This document shows, in pieces, positions 32,079-43,609 of a stretch of 64,000 nt of DNA. Both the position numbers and the translations under genes were made by a program. This DNA comes from Zygnema cylindricum (lineage: Eukaryota; Streptophyta; Zygnematophyceae; Zygnematales; Zygnemataceae): NCBI GenBank assembly GCA_037447655.1, contig JBBHKE010001172.1, forward strand, positions 1-64,000, in the 5' to 3' direction. The notes under the pieces are model-generated. The model worked only from the letters and a program-made list of their open reading frames with translations, was not told where the DNA came from and made no database searches. The first letter of the stretch is position 1; each line of letters opens with the position of its first letter.

Positions 32079-33440
32079 CTAAAAGTCCTCATTTGAGTCG
32101 ATCAAATCTAGAGGTTAAAGAGTTAACTCTGGAGAGCAAGCTAATGAGTGGAAAGGCTAAGATAGTTGAATTTATTACGATGCTAACTAATTGGGTCCCT
32201 CAAAATTATAGAACTTGAGGTCCACAGATTGGTAGTAGATTGGGTTGGTCAACGGTTCAAAGTCGACAATACTGTATTCTGGCAAGTGCAATATCTAAGA
32301 AGGCCAGAAGATTAGTTAACTTTAGAAAATAAGAGTTTGGAGTTTTTACAAAGGCATTGGAGGGATAGTAATATAGAAGTTTTGTCTTGAGAATGAAATG
32401 TGTTTTAACTGAGGTCAGTTAAAAATAAGGACAAGATGATGTAATAGTAATAGTGGATCAAACTTGGTCGTAAATGGGTAATTAAAGGTTAGGATTATAA
32501 AGTTATGAATTTGGTAAACGTCCGTGAAAAAATCGTGCGATTTGGAGTTTTAATTCAAAAGAATTAGCGATAGTTGTATTTAGATGACAGCGCGGGGTCA
32601 AACTAACAAGTGGGTATCATTGAAACGGGTTAAGGGTCAAATTAGTACCGAAATTTTGCATGTACGTTTCATAAAGTATTAATAAAACATTTAGTCGTTT
32701 AGTACGCACGATAGTTCGTTTCGTACAATTTTTAGTATGAATCGTCACTTTCACTTATTGGAATTTCGTAAGTATTTTCGCGTGCGAAATCAGGGACGCA
32801 CGTTCGTGCGAAGTGGCGTTTCGTTTGGCGCGCACTTTTGCACGTAAATGTTATGTAGTGAAACGTAACGTTTGAAAGGTTTGTAAATGCTACGTAGTTA
32901 GTAAAAGATTTCGCACGTCTTTGCAATGGTCAATCTGAGTATTTGTTGATTAATGATTTGCCCAAGTAAAACCTGTTCAACGGAGCGTTGACCCTGGCCT
33001 GGCTGGTCCAGGGCGACGATGGATAAATAGTGAAGTCTAAAAGAAAAAAAAACATCTTTTCCTTTGGAAAACTTTGGAGAAATTCTGGCTGATCTTGGTC
33101 TTGAGCGATTAAAACCAAATTGGAGCATTGGCATTTTGGCACTAAAATCTCTTACAAACTAAGTAGTGTTTTAGAAGTTAAGAGATATAATTATTAATAG
33201 TGGAGAATAGTGAAAAACACTTTAAAAAAAGGGTTGAGCCATGAGGGCAAGAGACCAAGCTAATGTTATGTGGACAGAAGCTTCTTCTAATTTAAAGTTT
33301 AACCTTATGTGAGTGCTATCCAATGTGGATGTGTATTTTTCTAATGTGTGAAATGTGTGGTGGAAATTGGTTGTATTAATGGGATTTTTTGAGATGAAGG
33401 AGATCCTATTACAACCAATTTTAAGAAGTTTTGTTGTCAT
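32079..33440. other. No gene recognised; possible element E remainder
   Basis: AT-rich with many stops. GTTATGTAGTGAAACGTAACG and AAATGCTACGTAGTTAGTA near 32850-32905 look like weak internal repeats. The minus ORFs near 32900-33140 overlap in two frames without recognisable domains. Confidence 0.4.
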
Positions 33441-33503
33441 CAACAATTTGTTTCATACTCTGTCGCACATTTGTAGACGTCTACAACCTTCACATATTTG
33501 AAA

Positions 33504-33912
33504 CATAGTTTAAAAGTAGTCGTTTTTATGGTAGGCCTTTGGTAGGCGCACAAAACTTGGCACAAAACTCGCAAAGAGTAGACATACTATATGTGTGTGC
33601 GTTGTGCACACTCTTGTACGAAGGTATGAATCTGACGTATCATCATAGTACAGCGCACGCCGCTGGACGGAATTTTTTAGCGAACTAACACGGCGTAGGA
33701 TAACATTCCGCGGGAAACCCGAAAAAAACAAAAAACGCGGACGTGAGTCCTATCGTAAGTTGTGTTATGGGCTCTTCATGTGATCTTTCTAGATCGCTAC
33801 TTTGATCAGCGACCTGCCGATCGTCCAAATCTGACGGTTTAAATAAAAAAAATACCTCATAACTCACGGAAAAATAAAAATTTGTCCGAATGTTTTTCAA
33901 AATTTAGACATG
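33504..33912. mobile_element. Truncated hAT-type MITE (duplicated copy)
   Basis: Closely matches the first about 410 bp of 34450-35032, starting CATAGTTTAAAAGTAG. The 60 bp to its left also match those left of the second copy (GTCGCACATTTTGTAG-like, ACAACCTTCACATATTTGA). The shared flank means a segmental duplication, not a second insertion. Confidence 0.75.
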
Positions 33913-34090
33913 ACCTAGGAAAATGACGAGCATGTACGGAAAAAAAAATCGTTGGGGTCTCGGATCTCCCATTTCATACATAGGTCCTTTGCAAAAGTTT
34001 ACGTCATCCTCGTCTCTCCCCCTCTTCTCACGCGACCGCTCTTTTTTTCTATTTTCTTTAAATGAAATGCATCAATATTACTATAAAATA

Positions 34091-34449
<359 letters not shown>

Positions 34450-35032
34450 CATAGTTTAAAAGTAGGCGTTTTTATGGTAGGCATTTGGTAGGCGCACAAA
34501 ACTTGGCACAAAACTCAGGCATACTGTATGTGTGTGCGTTGTGCACACTCTTGTACCAGCGTACAAATCTGACGTATCATCATAGTAGAACGCACGCCGC
34601 CGGACAAATTTTTTTATCGAACTAACACGGCCTAGGATGACATTCCGCGGAAAAAAATACCCGGAAAAAAAAAACCGGAAAAAAAAACCTGGAAAAAAAA
34701 ATGCAGACGTAAGTCCTATCGTAAGTTGTGTTATGGGCTTTTCATGTGATCTTTTTAAATCGCTACTTTGATCAGCGACCGGTCGATCGTCCAAATCTGA
34801 CGGTTTAAATAATAAATACCTCAAAACTCACGGAAAAATAAAAATTTGTCCAAATCTTTTTCAAAATTTAGACATGACGTTTAATTCTCTATCGATCGAT
34901 AAGCAACTCAACCTTGTTACCACTATTTTCCATTTTGTGACCAATACAATATGGGTTTTAAGGCCACATTGTATGTTTTGCGTACAATAGGCATATTGTA
35001 TGTGCCTTATTTTCACCTACTTTTGAACTATG
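34450..35032. mobile_element. Full-length hAT-type MITE with 8-bp TSD
   Basis: 583 bp, CATAGTTTAAAAGTAGGCG to CACCTACTTTTGAACTATG, flanked by a perfect 8-bp duplication ATTTGAAG (34442-34449, 35033-35040). It carries the CATACAATATG-type hairpin core near its right end. No transposase. The best-preserved member of the family. Confidence 0.9.
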
Positions 35033-35129
35033 ATTTGAAGTATACCGTGAATCGTTAGTAACGTTTATAAATTATTCGTGTTAATAATCAACTAGTGTTA
35101 TTAATGCTAATTTGGGTTGTGGTGTTTCT

Positions 35130-35794
35130 TGATAAGAATAAGAGTCAATCGGAATGCGCTCACAAATACTTAAATGTCTCAATGCGGAAGCGATATTAAA
35201 ATGAAATCAAACATTACAACACATCGAAAGCGCATAATCCAAGATAGAGAGAAATTGAATACTCAATAAAATAGGCTCATATTAACTCAATCCTTAAACA
35301 TTACACTTCTCTTAACGTATTCCTCCTTAATTGACTCTTGATTCATTCCTAATTGTTATACTATCTAACTTACACGATGGCTTTTAAACTTAGTCGTGAA
35401 AACAATCTAGAACATTAACTCTAGAAGTGTCTAAATGTTTTTAGACGCAAATATGGTACAACGCAAAATGAACTACTAGAAATGAAACTGACAAAGTCCT
35501 GTACGACTAACTAAACTAACGTGAAACGAAACTACTAGACGTTCGTCGCGCGAAACGGAACTTCTCGACGTACGGTACTATAACTTAAACGAAACAAAAA
35601 AAAAAATCAAATCATGTGCACGTGAAACGTACACGCACGAAATACTAAATCAAACGAAACAAAATTGAATCCGCAAAGTGACGCACGACGCTCTAAATCA
35701 AACTAAATGAAACCGACGCGCGACTAAATCTATACCACACTAACTACGAACCAACATTACGTAAACATAGATTCTAACATTGTAAATCCTAACA
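35130..35794 (-). repeat. 3' LTR of element D
   Basis: On the minus strand runs TGTTAGGATTTACAATG to CTTATTCTTATCA (665 bp), preceded by a GAGAGGGGGAT polypurine tract (35795-35805). The overlap with 38066-38467 is nearly identical by eye, so the insertion is fairly recent. No tRNA-like block was noticed in this LTR lineage. Confidence 0.88.
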
Positions 35795-35837
35795 ATCCCC
35801 CTCTCAATGTTGAATCTATACTAAATCTTAACCAAAC

Positions 35838-37200
35838 TCAAAATAATCTTAACTTAGGCCTCCCTCTCACAAAGACATCATACATAGCAGCTTTAGTTAA
35901 CCTGTCCACTGCTTCCTCACCCGTTGGTACAAAAATGAAATCAATCTCACCAGCATTTACTAAGTCTCTCACAAAATACCATTGAATCCTTATGTGCTTA
36001 GTCCTCTTATGAAACACTGGATTCTTAGCCAATGCAATACTAGACATACTATCTGAAAACAACTTCATACACTTAATAATAATTCCCAATTCACTTAACA
36101 TTTCTCTTAACCAAATTGAAGCTTTGGTAGCATGGCAAGCCGCCATATATTCGGCCTCCATCGAACTCAATGCTTCCGTAGGTTGAAGTCTCGAACTCCA
36201 TGAAATCGCACCTCCACAACATACGAAAGCGTAACCGGATGTTGCCTTTCCTGTGTCGAAGTCTCCACCCCAATCGGAATCGCAATATCCTTATAAACTA
36301 AACCATAACTTAAGGTTCCAACCAAATATCTAAAAAATCTTTTAACACTCTCCCAATGACACTTCTTAGGTGCTTGACAATACTTACTCACAATACTAAC
36401 AGCAGCTGAAATATCTGGTCTAGTTCCAACACTAAGATACATCAAACAACCAACTGCTTCTCTATAAGGTACATCAATTGTTGGCTCACTTTCTGCTTTA
36501 CTCAACTGAACTCTAGGATCCAAAGGTGTACTTAAAGGCTTAGCATTCAACATAGAGAACTTAACTAAGACTTTCTTACAATATTGTTCCTGACTAAGTT
36601 TCAAGGAACCAAATTCCTCTCTTATCACCTCAATACCAAGAATGTACCTAGCTTCTCCTAAATCTATAACTTTGAAGAATTTACTAAGAAAACATTTCAA
36701 TTCCTGAATCCTTTCGAAACTATCTGAAATCATAACAAAATCATCAACATACACACTGAAAATAATTTGATCAACTCCTCCTTTCACATAAACACCTAAA
36801 TCTGAAAATGTACGAACAAAACCAAAATTCAAAAATTCCTTGTGAAGACGAGTATACCAAGTCCTTGGTGTTTGCTTAAGTCCATAGAGAGACTTCTTCA
36901 ACTTCCACACATGTCTAGGTTTGCCCGAAACTGCTTCTGGAATCTTTATATCAACTTCTTCTTCCAATTCTCCATTTAGAAAAGCGGTTTCCACATCCAT
37001 TTGGTGGGTACGCTTTCTCTTAGCAGTAGCAATCGCAATAATCATCCTTAAGCTATCAAACTTAACCACATGTGCATATGTTTCTGTGTAATCTATGCTT
37101 TCTTTCTGCTGAAAACCTTTACCAACTAATCTTGCTTTATATTTAATAATTTCACCTGATGCACCCATCTTAGTCTTAAATACCCATTTACAATCAATAG
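35838..37200 (-). pseudogene. Element D reverse transcriptase and RNase H
   Basis: RT is open from 37168: YKARLVGKGFQQKESIDY, HQMDVETAFLNGELEEEVD, SLYGLKQTPRTWY and an intact catalytic YVDD at 36740-36751 (minus), ARYILGIEVI, STPLDPRVQLSKAE, and VPYREAVGCLMYLSVGTRPDISAAVS. The frame is lost near 36290; RNase H resumes in another frame as EAEYMAACHATKASIW, SDSMSSIALAKNPVF and KRTKHIRIQWYFVRD to a stop at 35838. RT itself may still be catalytically plausible, RNase H is out of frame. Confidence 0.9.
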
Positions 37201-38060
37201 CCTTTTTTTCCTTCTGGTAAAACTACTTCTTCAAATGTTCCATTATCAATAATAGACTTAAGTTCTTTCTCAAAATCTGGTTTCCACTTTTCATTCCAAT
37301 CACTTGATGCTACAACTTCTTAATAGGACTTAGGATCCCCATTCAGAGGCTCACTAAGTAATTCTATTAGAGAAACTCATTTAACCTAGCATCTAAAATA
37401 AAATTAACCGACTTATCCTTAGCATTCATATGAAGAGTTAATCTCTCAGTAGCCTTTCCTTTATTTGCTCGATTACTTCTCCTAACAACAACTTTTTTTT
37501 CACCAACATCATCTCTCTCACCCTTCTCACTTACAGATGGCAAACTACATTCACTTCTTTGTCTGCTAAGGGATCTTTCACTAGACTTAGAACTTTGACT
37601 TCCATTCTCACTTTTCAAGCTTTCAGAATTAGATTGGGAGGATTCACATCTCTTACCAACCTTAATAGATTTCTTTTTCTTCAATGGTAATTCTTCTTCC
37701 TCCTCTTCATCACTCTCGTCATTAATTTTGAACTCCTCCAAATTGCTCTCTTCCTCAAAATCTAAACTTTCTTCCTTATCTTGAGTAAACTCCATTGCTT
37801 TCGCCAAATCTTTGTGAAACTCCACATTTCTTGATCCGACAATCGTTCGAGTAGATGGATTGAAGATCCTGTATTGACTTGAATTTGGACTATATCCAAC
37901 AAAGATCCACGTCCATGATCAAGGACTGAATTTTCCAGTTCGATATCTTTTCTCGATGTAGACAGTGGCTCGGCATCCCCAAATCCTCAAATGTCGAACA
38001 GATAGAATCTTGCCACTCCACAATTCTTCAGGCGTCTTATCTCCAGACACCGAAGTTAGT
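37201..38060 (-). pseudogene. Element D integrase C-terminus and acidic linker
   Basis: Begins abruptly with RRLTSVSGDKTPEELW next to the LTR remnant, then LRIWGCRATVYIEKRYRTGKFSP, a stop, and WTWIFVGYSPNSSQYRIFNP. The 37367-37825 ORF is a charged linker (Glu/Ser/Lys-rich, with RRSNRANKGKATERL near its end). No catalytic residues of the integrase core remain. Confidence 0.8.
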
Positions 38061-38065
38061 CTTCT

Positions 38066-38467
38066 TCGCGAAAACAATCTAGAACATTAACTCTAGAAGT
38101 GTCTAAATGTACTTAGACGCAAATATGGTACAACGCAAAATGAAACTACTAGAAATGAAACTGACAAAGTCCTGTACGACTAACTTAACTAACGTGAAAC
38201 GAAACTACTAGACGTTCGTCGCGCGAAACGAAACTTCTCGACGTACGGTACTATAACTTAAACGAAACAAAAAAAAAATCAAATCATGTGCACGTGAAAC
38301 GTACACGCACGAAATACTAAATCAAACGAAACAAAACCAAAATGCGCAAAGTGACGCACGACGTTCTAAATCAAACTAAATGAAACCGACGGGCGAGTAA
38401 ATCTATACCACACTAACTACGAACCAACATTACGTAAACATAGATTCTAACATTGTAAATCCTAACA
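38066..38467 (-). repeat. Truncated 5' LTR of element D
   Basis: Matches the first 402 bp (element sense) of the 3' LTR. It breaks at TCGCGAAAACAATC beside the integrase sequence. Deletion junction at about 38061-38070. Confidence 0.88.
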
Positions 38468-38537
38468 TTTCTTTTCTAAGTTTAATTGTAATTGATCCAT
38501 AACGCTGATTTAGGTACACCGGTTTTGCCAGTATTTA

Positions 38538-39150
38538 GGGTGGCGTTCCATTAGGAAATTTTGTAATCGTACGAACAACATTACAAAATGCTACACTTTG
38601 AACGTTGTTCTCTCGCGCAAAGTCTGTAATCTACGTGTTCATAAATGAGTGGTATCACGTAAGATAAGATCGTATATTGAAAATCGTCAAATATTTTTTA
38701 CACCGACCAACTTAAACTCGAAATCGTCATTTGCATACCATGTACGTGCGGACTAGGGCATCGTACCACACACATTTTGTACTATTTGCAAACACTTGTC
38801 AGATGTCAGCTCATTATTTTCAAGGTTTTTGCTTTTTCACGTGACGTATGAGCGCTTCCACAAATAATGTGACGAATGGCCGGTAACAAAAATAGCGCGG
38901 CGAATGCTCGTTACGAGATCACTTTTGTGATTTCCGTTGAATTTTTTAATTTATACAAAAACTTTCGAAAGGATCACTTCTGGAAAAAACATCCAACGGT
39001 CATTGTTACCTCCCAGACCTTTGAAGAATATTGGCAAGATTCTCTGTAATGTTGTTTCGCGTATAAAAACAAAATAAGAGGTACGGCGTAGTACTGATAA
39101 GTCCGGATTTTTGTAAACAACCTCACTTTTCGTCTGATGGAACGCCACCC
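38538..39150. mobile_element. Tourist-like MITE with TTA TSD
   Basis: 613 bp, terminal inverted repeats GGGTGGCGTTCCATTAG / CTGATGGAACGCCACCC, flanked by TTA (38535-38537, 39151-39153), the PIF/Harbinger signature. No transposase. A degraded relative is at 1038-1745, and 22326-23026 shares the GTTCCATTAG terminal core. Confidence 0.88.
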
Positions 39151-39159
39151 TTATTTGTA

Positions 39160-39610
39160 GAACAAAATCCGACAATCCGTATAGCGTTAGTTCCTTTTAC
39201 TATAATTAATCCATAATTATAATTTGGGTTTTCGGGTTAATAATTAATACCGTTCATACTTATACATTAAAATAGGTACGAGTACAAAACCGTTTATTCT
39301 AAGCGCAGTTATGTATGCAATGGACATAAGTGAACTACAACTTTCGTACGATTTCCCGTAACGAAGTACATTTTTTTAAAAACAAACACCTTCCGTACAC
39401 CACACTATTCAAGAATTGCGTACGTCATAATCGTAAACGCTATATTACAATAACCGTACTTAACGTCAAGGAAAAATTAGATTTGTTAATTCTGTTTCAG
39501 GTTTCGAGGTCAAAATTTGGGCGTAACGATATAGAGTACATAAGGCTAATAAAGATTCACGCTGTAATGAATGCGCAAGTAACGTTTGACATAGGAACAC
39601 TTTGAAAAGT
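39160..39610 (+). repeat. Dispersed repeat shared with 23160-23880
   Basis: Ordered matches as listed for 23160-23880, including TCCGTACACCACACTATTC and GATATAGAGTACATAAGGC. The ORF at 39330-39605 is not conserved in the other copy. Confidence 0.6.
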
Positions 39611-39894
39611 ACACCGTAAAATCTGGGCTAAAATCCAAAGTACCATTTCAAATTTTCAGCTACATGGGCACACACCCTAAGTAATTTTCACGCTATTTCC
39701 AGTGGCTAACAGGTATTGAATTTTAATATACATGCGTAAGGCACTTAGCGTCGACATAATGTGATGTCACGTGAACGCTCTGTACGAAAACATACTTGTT
39801 GTACATAACACTGATTTTTATGAACATAATATAAAGTGGCTAACGCTAAATGAAAACTTTCCCTATTTCCATTTATTTTACTTAGTGATAGTAA

Positions 39895-40456
39895 CACTAC
39901 ACCGACAATTGCTATTAGAGTAAATAACGCTAATTCGGTGCCCTTTTAAAAAAAAAAAAAAACCTGAAATACAATCCATAATTATATATTTTCCATTATT
40001 CTAATCAGGGTTTTTTTTCAATTAGCGTTAATCATGGAAGTACAATGCGATGGAAATAGTGTGGCATACGGACAGGGTATCTCCGTACGATATTGTACTT
40101 TTTGAATTACAAAGGCATAAAAAGACACTTAACATTATTGCGCACACATGTGAGTGTGCACTGGAAGAAAGAGACGCAAACTCGTCAACAAAAATCACGT
40201 TCTCATATGTTCGTCCGTCAACCGTATGAACAGCGCGACGGCGTACGAGTTGTCAGATTTTGTTTGGGTACACATATTACTGTAGACATCGAAAGGGCGG
40301 GTATTTATTTTCGAGGACAACCCAAATTACAGTTAGGGATTAATTAGTATATATATTTTTTTTCAAAAAAATAAAAATCCCGATTAGTGTTAATAACACT
40401 AATTTTTTTTTTACGCTATTTATTCCTTTACTCTTATAGCGATTGACGGTGTAGTT
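39895..40456. mobile_element. Possible CACTA-type MITE
   Basis: Left CACTACACCGACAATTGCTA and right TAGCGATTGACGGTGTAGT form imperfect inverted repeats about 560 bp apart. CACTAC termini suggest the CACTA superfamily, but the last base is changed and no matching 3-bp TSD is seen. It encloses an 84-codon plus ORF (40093-40347, basic, no known domain) and the ATTAGTGTTA/TAACACTAAT palindrome at 40383-40403. Confidence 0.35.
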
Positions 40457-40665
40457 ATTTTATGCCAATAAAAGCAGCGACAAAATTAGTGTTATCAACA
40501 CTAACAAATATAACACGTGTACCTTACACTGTGAATCACTGATTGGCCGAGGGCCTCCAGTATACAGCACTACCCTAAACCCTTTGCGCAGGTTGAGAAA
40601 GTAACGTCTGACATATTCATGTGTACGTTAATCGGTTAATGTACCTTTTGTCCTTTTCTTACCAG

Positions 40666-40856
40666 ATTTCCAACGCGATCGTTTGTCTTACGTTACGTTT
40701 TCAGATCCTCGTGGGCAGATAAACCCCGACGATACAGTTGTCTCCATACAATCATCGACGGTGGATCCGGATGTGTATTTTTCGGCTAAGGACGTACCGT
40801 ATATCGAGTTAACAGCGACGCAATCTGCCAAGTCGATCCTTAAGCAGAATCTCTAG
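40666..40856 (+). CDS. Possible terminal exon of an unidentified gene
   Basis: A polypyrimidine tract and CAG acceptor (TCCTTTTCTTACCAG, ends 40665) precede a 62-codon open frame starting FQRDRLSYVTFSDPRGQ, continuing with DDTVVSIQSS and VYFSAKDVPYIELTATQSAK, and ending at TAG 40854-40856. Composition is protein-like and unlike the surrounding AT-rich repeats, but I recognise no family. No upstream exon was identified. The opposite strand is also largely open here, so the strand call is tentative. It could be a gene fragment captured by a transposon. Confidence 0.3.
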
Positions 40857-40996
40857 GGTGGCTCAAAAGCAGAACTTCCAACTGTACGGTGAAGTACAGT
40901 AGCGTCATACAAAAGGCATATGTTTCCGCTCCCATTTCTGGCGGAAGATCCGAGCGGCAGTACGGTCACTAAATGGGATTCTGCTATATTCCTTCA

Positions 40997-41239
40997 CTAT
41001 TCGCGGAAGTACATAGCACTAAATTTATAATCATTTTCCATAGTCTCAAAAGTCAAAACGGCGACCTGTCCATAAAAATGGGCAATTAAAGTTTGCGGTA
41101 CAATAAAGTGGACTTTCATAACACCTACAAATCCACCTGAGCTTCGTCTTTTATCGATACAGTCGTGTGCAGATAAGTACAGGACAAATTCCAAAACTTT
41201 GTTGTTGGAGCTGTAGTTATAGGGATCCGCATGTAGCAG
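40997..41239 (-). CDS. Unidentified coding-like fragment
   Basis: An 80-codon open frame on the minus strand, from a stop at 41240-41242 to a TAG at 40997: LLHADPYNYSSNNKVLEFVL, then SSGGFVGVMKVHFIVPQTLI, then QVAVLTFETMENDYKFSAMY. Natural composition with hydrophobic beta-like segments, but no family recognised and no flanking start or splice sites confirmed. With the exon-like stretch at 40666-40856 it forms a 600-bp island unlike other DNA here. Pseudogene, captured fragment or part of an endogenised element all remain possible. Confidence 0.28.
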   Translation of the reverse strand: MLHADPYNYSSNNKVLEFVLYLSAHDCIDKRRSSGGFVGVMKVHFIVPQTLIAHFYGQVAVLTFETMENDYKFSAMYFRE

Positions 41240-41339
41240 TTATAACAGCACTCTAGAATAGTAATGGACAGTAACTACACCGTGTATCGCTATTAGTGTG
41301 TTTTTTTTGCCACTTAAAACGTATTTTTCAAGGTCACTT

Positions 41340-41675
41340 TCTCATGTGATAAAGAAAAGGTTTTTTCTGTCGTTTTGCTCCAAAACTTAGCCCGCAACGA
41401 GAAAATCCGCAGCCGTACAAAAAAAATGAAATTACCACAGTACAATTTGCGTCACTTTGAAACTGTACATGTATTGAAATTTGTCGTCTAGCGCGTTTCG
41501 ACCCACTTTCGCGTCCCTCTAGCTCATCTTGAAACTTCTACTCAAATCACCTTGCGAGGTGGTTTTAACTAAAGTTTCATGATGTGAACGAATAGGCAAA
41601 TGTTGTCACATACGTCGGAGGTTTTTGAACATTTTATGCGCGGAGTACTAAAAAAAAAACCCACTGCACGTTTCC
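41340..41675 (-). repeat. Dispersed repeat family R, copy 3, part 1
   Basis: Reverse-strand match to the right part of copies 1 and 2 (TTTCGACCCACTTTCGCGTCC, AAATCACCT/AGGTGG hairpin, GTACTAAAAAAAAAACCCAC). Interrupted at TTTCC (41671-41675) by a solo LTR and resuming at 43041. Confidence 0.65.
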
Positions 41676-43040
41676 TGTTGATATTTGAGTATTTTCTAGG
41701 TTTTTATTTAGGATAGGAAAAAGAGCAGAGGTCGTCTGCCTCTGACTCCCTTCTCTAAGCCCCCACACCTGTTGTAGTCACTGAAGGCTGGAGAGGGAGC
41801 TAGAGCCATGGCTGCCTAAGCTCTCCAGAGAGACAGAGGTATAAATGGTAGGTTTACTAAAAAGGTATTTGACACACCCAAGATTTGATCCTAGTACCTA
41901 CCGTCCTTCAAGCAACCCGTAGCCGTTAGCTTTGTCCGTTTAGTCTAGGACTATTGCTAGAACATATTGAGTTTGATAGATATTTAAATAGTTACGCCAA
42001 GGGATTTCCATTTAACTGGATTACGGTATATAAGGCATAGAAACAGTTGTACTTTAAGTACCAGATGAAACAATAGTACGGACATTTGTTTCGACGGTCC
42101 GTATTAAATGACGATATAAATCAGACGGTCGTGGTTAGCGCCGGCGTGCGGAAAGGACAATTTGGCGGTTTGCGGACGTCGCCACTTTCGATGACACGTG
42201 GCAACATCATACGGGTTTACGGAATCTTCGGAACGGAAGACAACAAATTCGGATGTGACAAATGTCGCATAATGGCTGTGTCGTACAATGCCTGTACAGA
42301 AAGTACTCCGACACCTGTACTTTCTGTATACGGTACAGTCCTGTAATTAGTCAGACTTCATCGACGGCCAAGGTGCAAGCCGGATTTCCGGAATGGCCAC
42401 CTTGGCGTTTTTTGGCGTGGCATGACCTGGCACCACGTGGCAAGATAACACTGGGAAGCGGGAATCTCGGGGATCATACGGACGAATCCGGAGGAGACAG
42501 GCGTCCACTCAGTGGTCTTGACGTACAGAGGCCGTACAGAAAGGACATCGCCCGTAGTACCTTTCTGTACGGTAGAGTCAAGTGATTGGTTCGTACCTTA
42601 ATACTAGGGGGCTTAGAGAGGGGTTTTAGGACTTATAATAGTTTGGTAGATAGCCGCCTCTCTCAAAGAGCATCTTGTATAAAAAGCAAACTTTGGCCAG
42701 CCATAACTATAAACTTAGTTGACCAAATTCAGTGATTCTTTTTGCTGCGGACTTAAAGGAGTCCAGGCTACATAAAGGTGTAGTCAGCAAGAGTGTTTGT
42801 CTGCCAAGGTGGCTGTATTTCTAAGGGAAAGTCAAAATGGGGAATATTATCCAAAACTCATATTCTAACTTTGCATTCTGTAGTGAAACTGAGCACACAG
42901 AAAGTCTTATTTCACAAGGGTGAAGTTTTAATGAGGTAGGGTCAATCATTTGGGTTTATATAAACTTGGAGTTGGCACTATCTTGATAAACTTCTTTGGA
43001 TCTACCAATTTCGTGTGGCAATGGAGCCCATAGAATTTCA
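41676..43040 (+). mobile_element. Solo LTR (1365 bp) inserted in repeat R
   Basis: TGTTGATATTTGAG to ATGGAGCCCATAGAATTTCA, with a perfect TTTCC duplication (41671-41675, 43041-43045). Related to 14408-15620. It carries an antisense tRNA-like block (41860-41950) and a strong TATA box (GTATAAAAAG near 42678) followed by a GGCCAG segment in place of the W-box pair. The internal region has CCACGTGGCA G-box words near 42436. ORFs at 42086-42585 are LTR shadows. Confidence 0.92.
41860..41950 (-). ncRNA. Antisense tRNA-like block in solo LTR
   Basis: The minus strand has an A-box-like AAAGCTAACGGCTACGGG and a T-arm CTAGG-ATCAAAT-CTTGG (five pairs counting wobbles), then a TTTTT run about 15 nt on (plus AAAAA near 41859-41863). 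Confidence 0.45.
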
Positions 43041-43505
43041 TTTCCCAACCCGTGAGAATTTTTTTTCGTGCACTTTTTCCCGTATAGGGGTCGTGGAGGG
43101 GTCTCGACCAAAGCGAAATCCGTGAAGGCGCCTCTTTCTTCCTCGATCTCCCATAACCGCGTCTATCTCACAATTCCTGCAATGAAAATTGGCAATAATA
43201 GTATCAAAAGAAATATCTCTAAAAAAAATTACTTTTGACTGTCTATGGGCATGTTTTGATGGCAAGTAGAGTGAAAAAAGAAGAAAAAACAAACTTGGGA
43301 GCCATGGCATAAAATTTTGGAATGAGTGATGTCGACGCTATCAAACGTGAGCGTGGCGTCAAAATGTCACAAACCTTAAACATCTTCTACGCCTACAACC
43401 CTCGCTATCTTGTAAACGTCATCAATTATCGCAAAATTTTCAGTCGTCTACAACCGTCACAAATTTCACCCATGTCTACATCCGTCACATTTTAAGTAAC
43501 AATTT
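43041..43505 (-). repeat. Dispersed repeat family R, copy 3, part 2
   Basis: Continues copy 3 after the solo LTR: GGGGTCTCGACCAAAG, CCTCTTTCTTCCTCG, TTTGATACTATTA (minus) and the GACGGTTGTAGACG words near 43440-43470. Confidence 0.65.
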
Positions 43506-43516
43506 CATTGTGTTTT

Positions 43517-43609
43517 GAGAGTTTGGAGAGAGAAGTTAGAGGTAGACTGCCTCGGCTTCTTTATTTCTATTCAGACCTAGAAAATACTTTAAAACCATTA
43601 ATTTCTACA
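43517..43609 (-). repeat. LTR 5'-end fragment of the F/H family
   Basis: On the minus strand starts TGTAGAAATTAATGG and matches the first about 90 bp of the LTRs of F and H (AGTATTTTCTAGGTCTGAAT). The remainder is absent. Confidence 0.75.

Larger units (their letters stand above)
35130..38467 (-). mobile_element. Copia element D, internally deleted
   Basis: Minus-strand element with 3' LTR 35130-35794 and the outer 402 bp of the 5' LTR at 38066-38467, flanked by a perfect TTTCT duplication (35125-35129, 38468-38472). The 5' LTR stops part-way and joins integrase directly. The rest of that LTR, the primer site, gag, protease and the first half of integrase are gone. Same lineage as element C (TGTTAGG termini). 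It could be mobilised only in trans, and without a primer site not by normal means. Confidence 0.9.
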
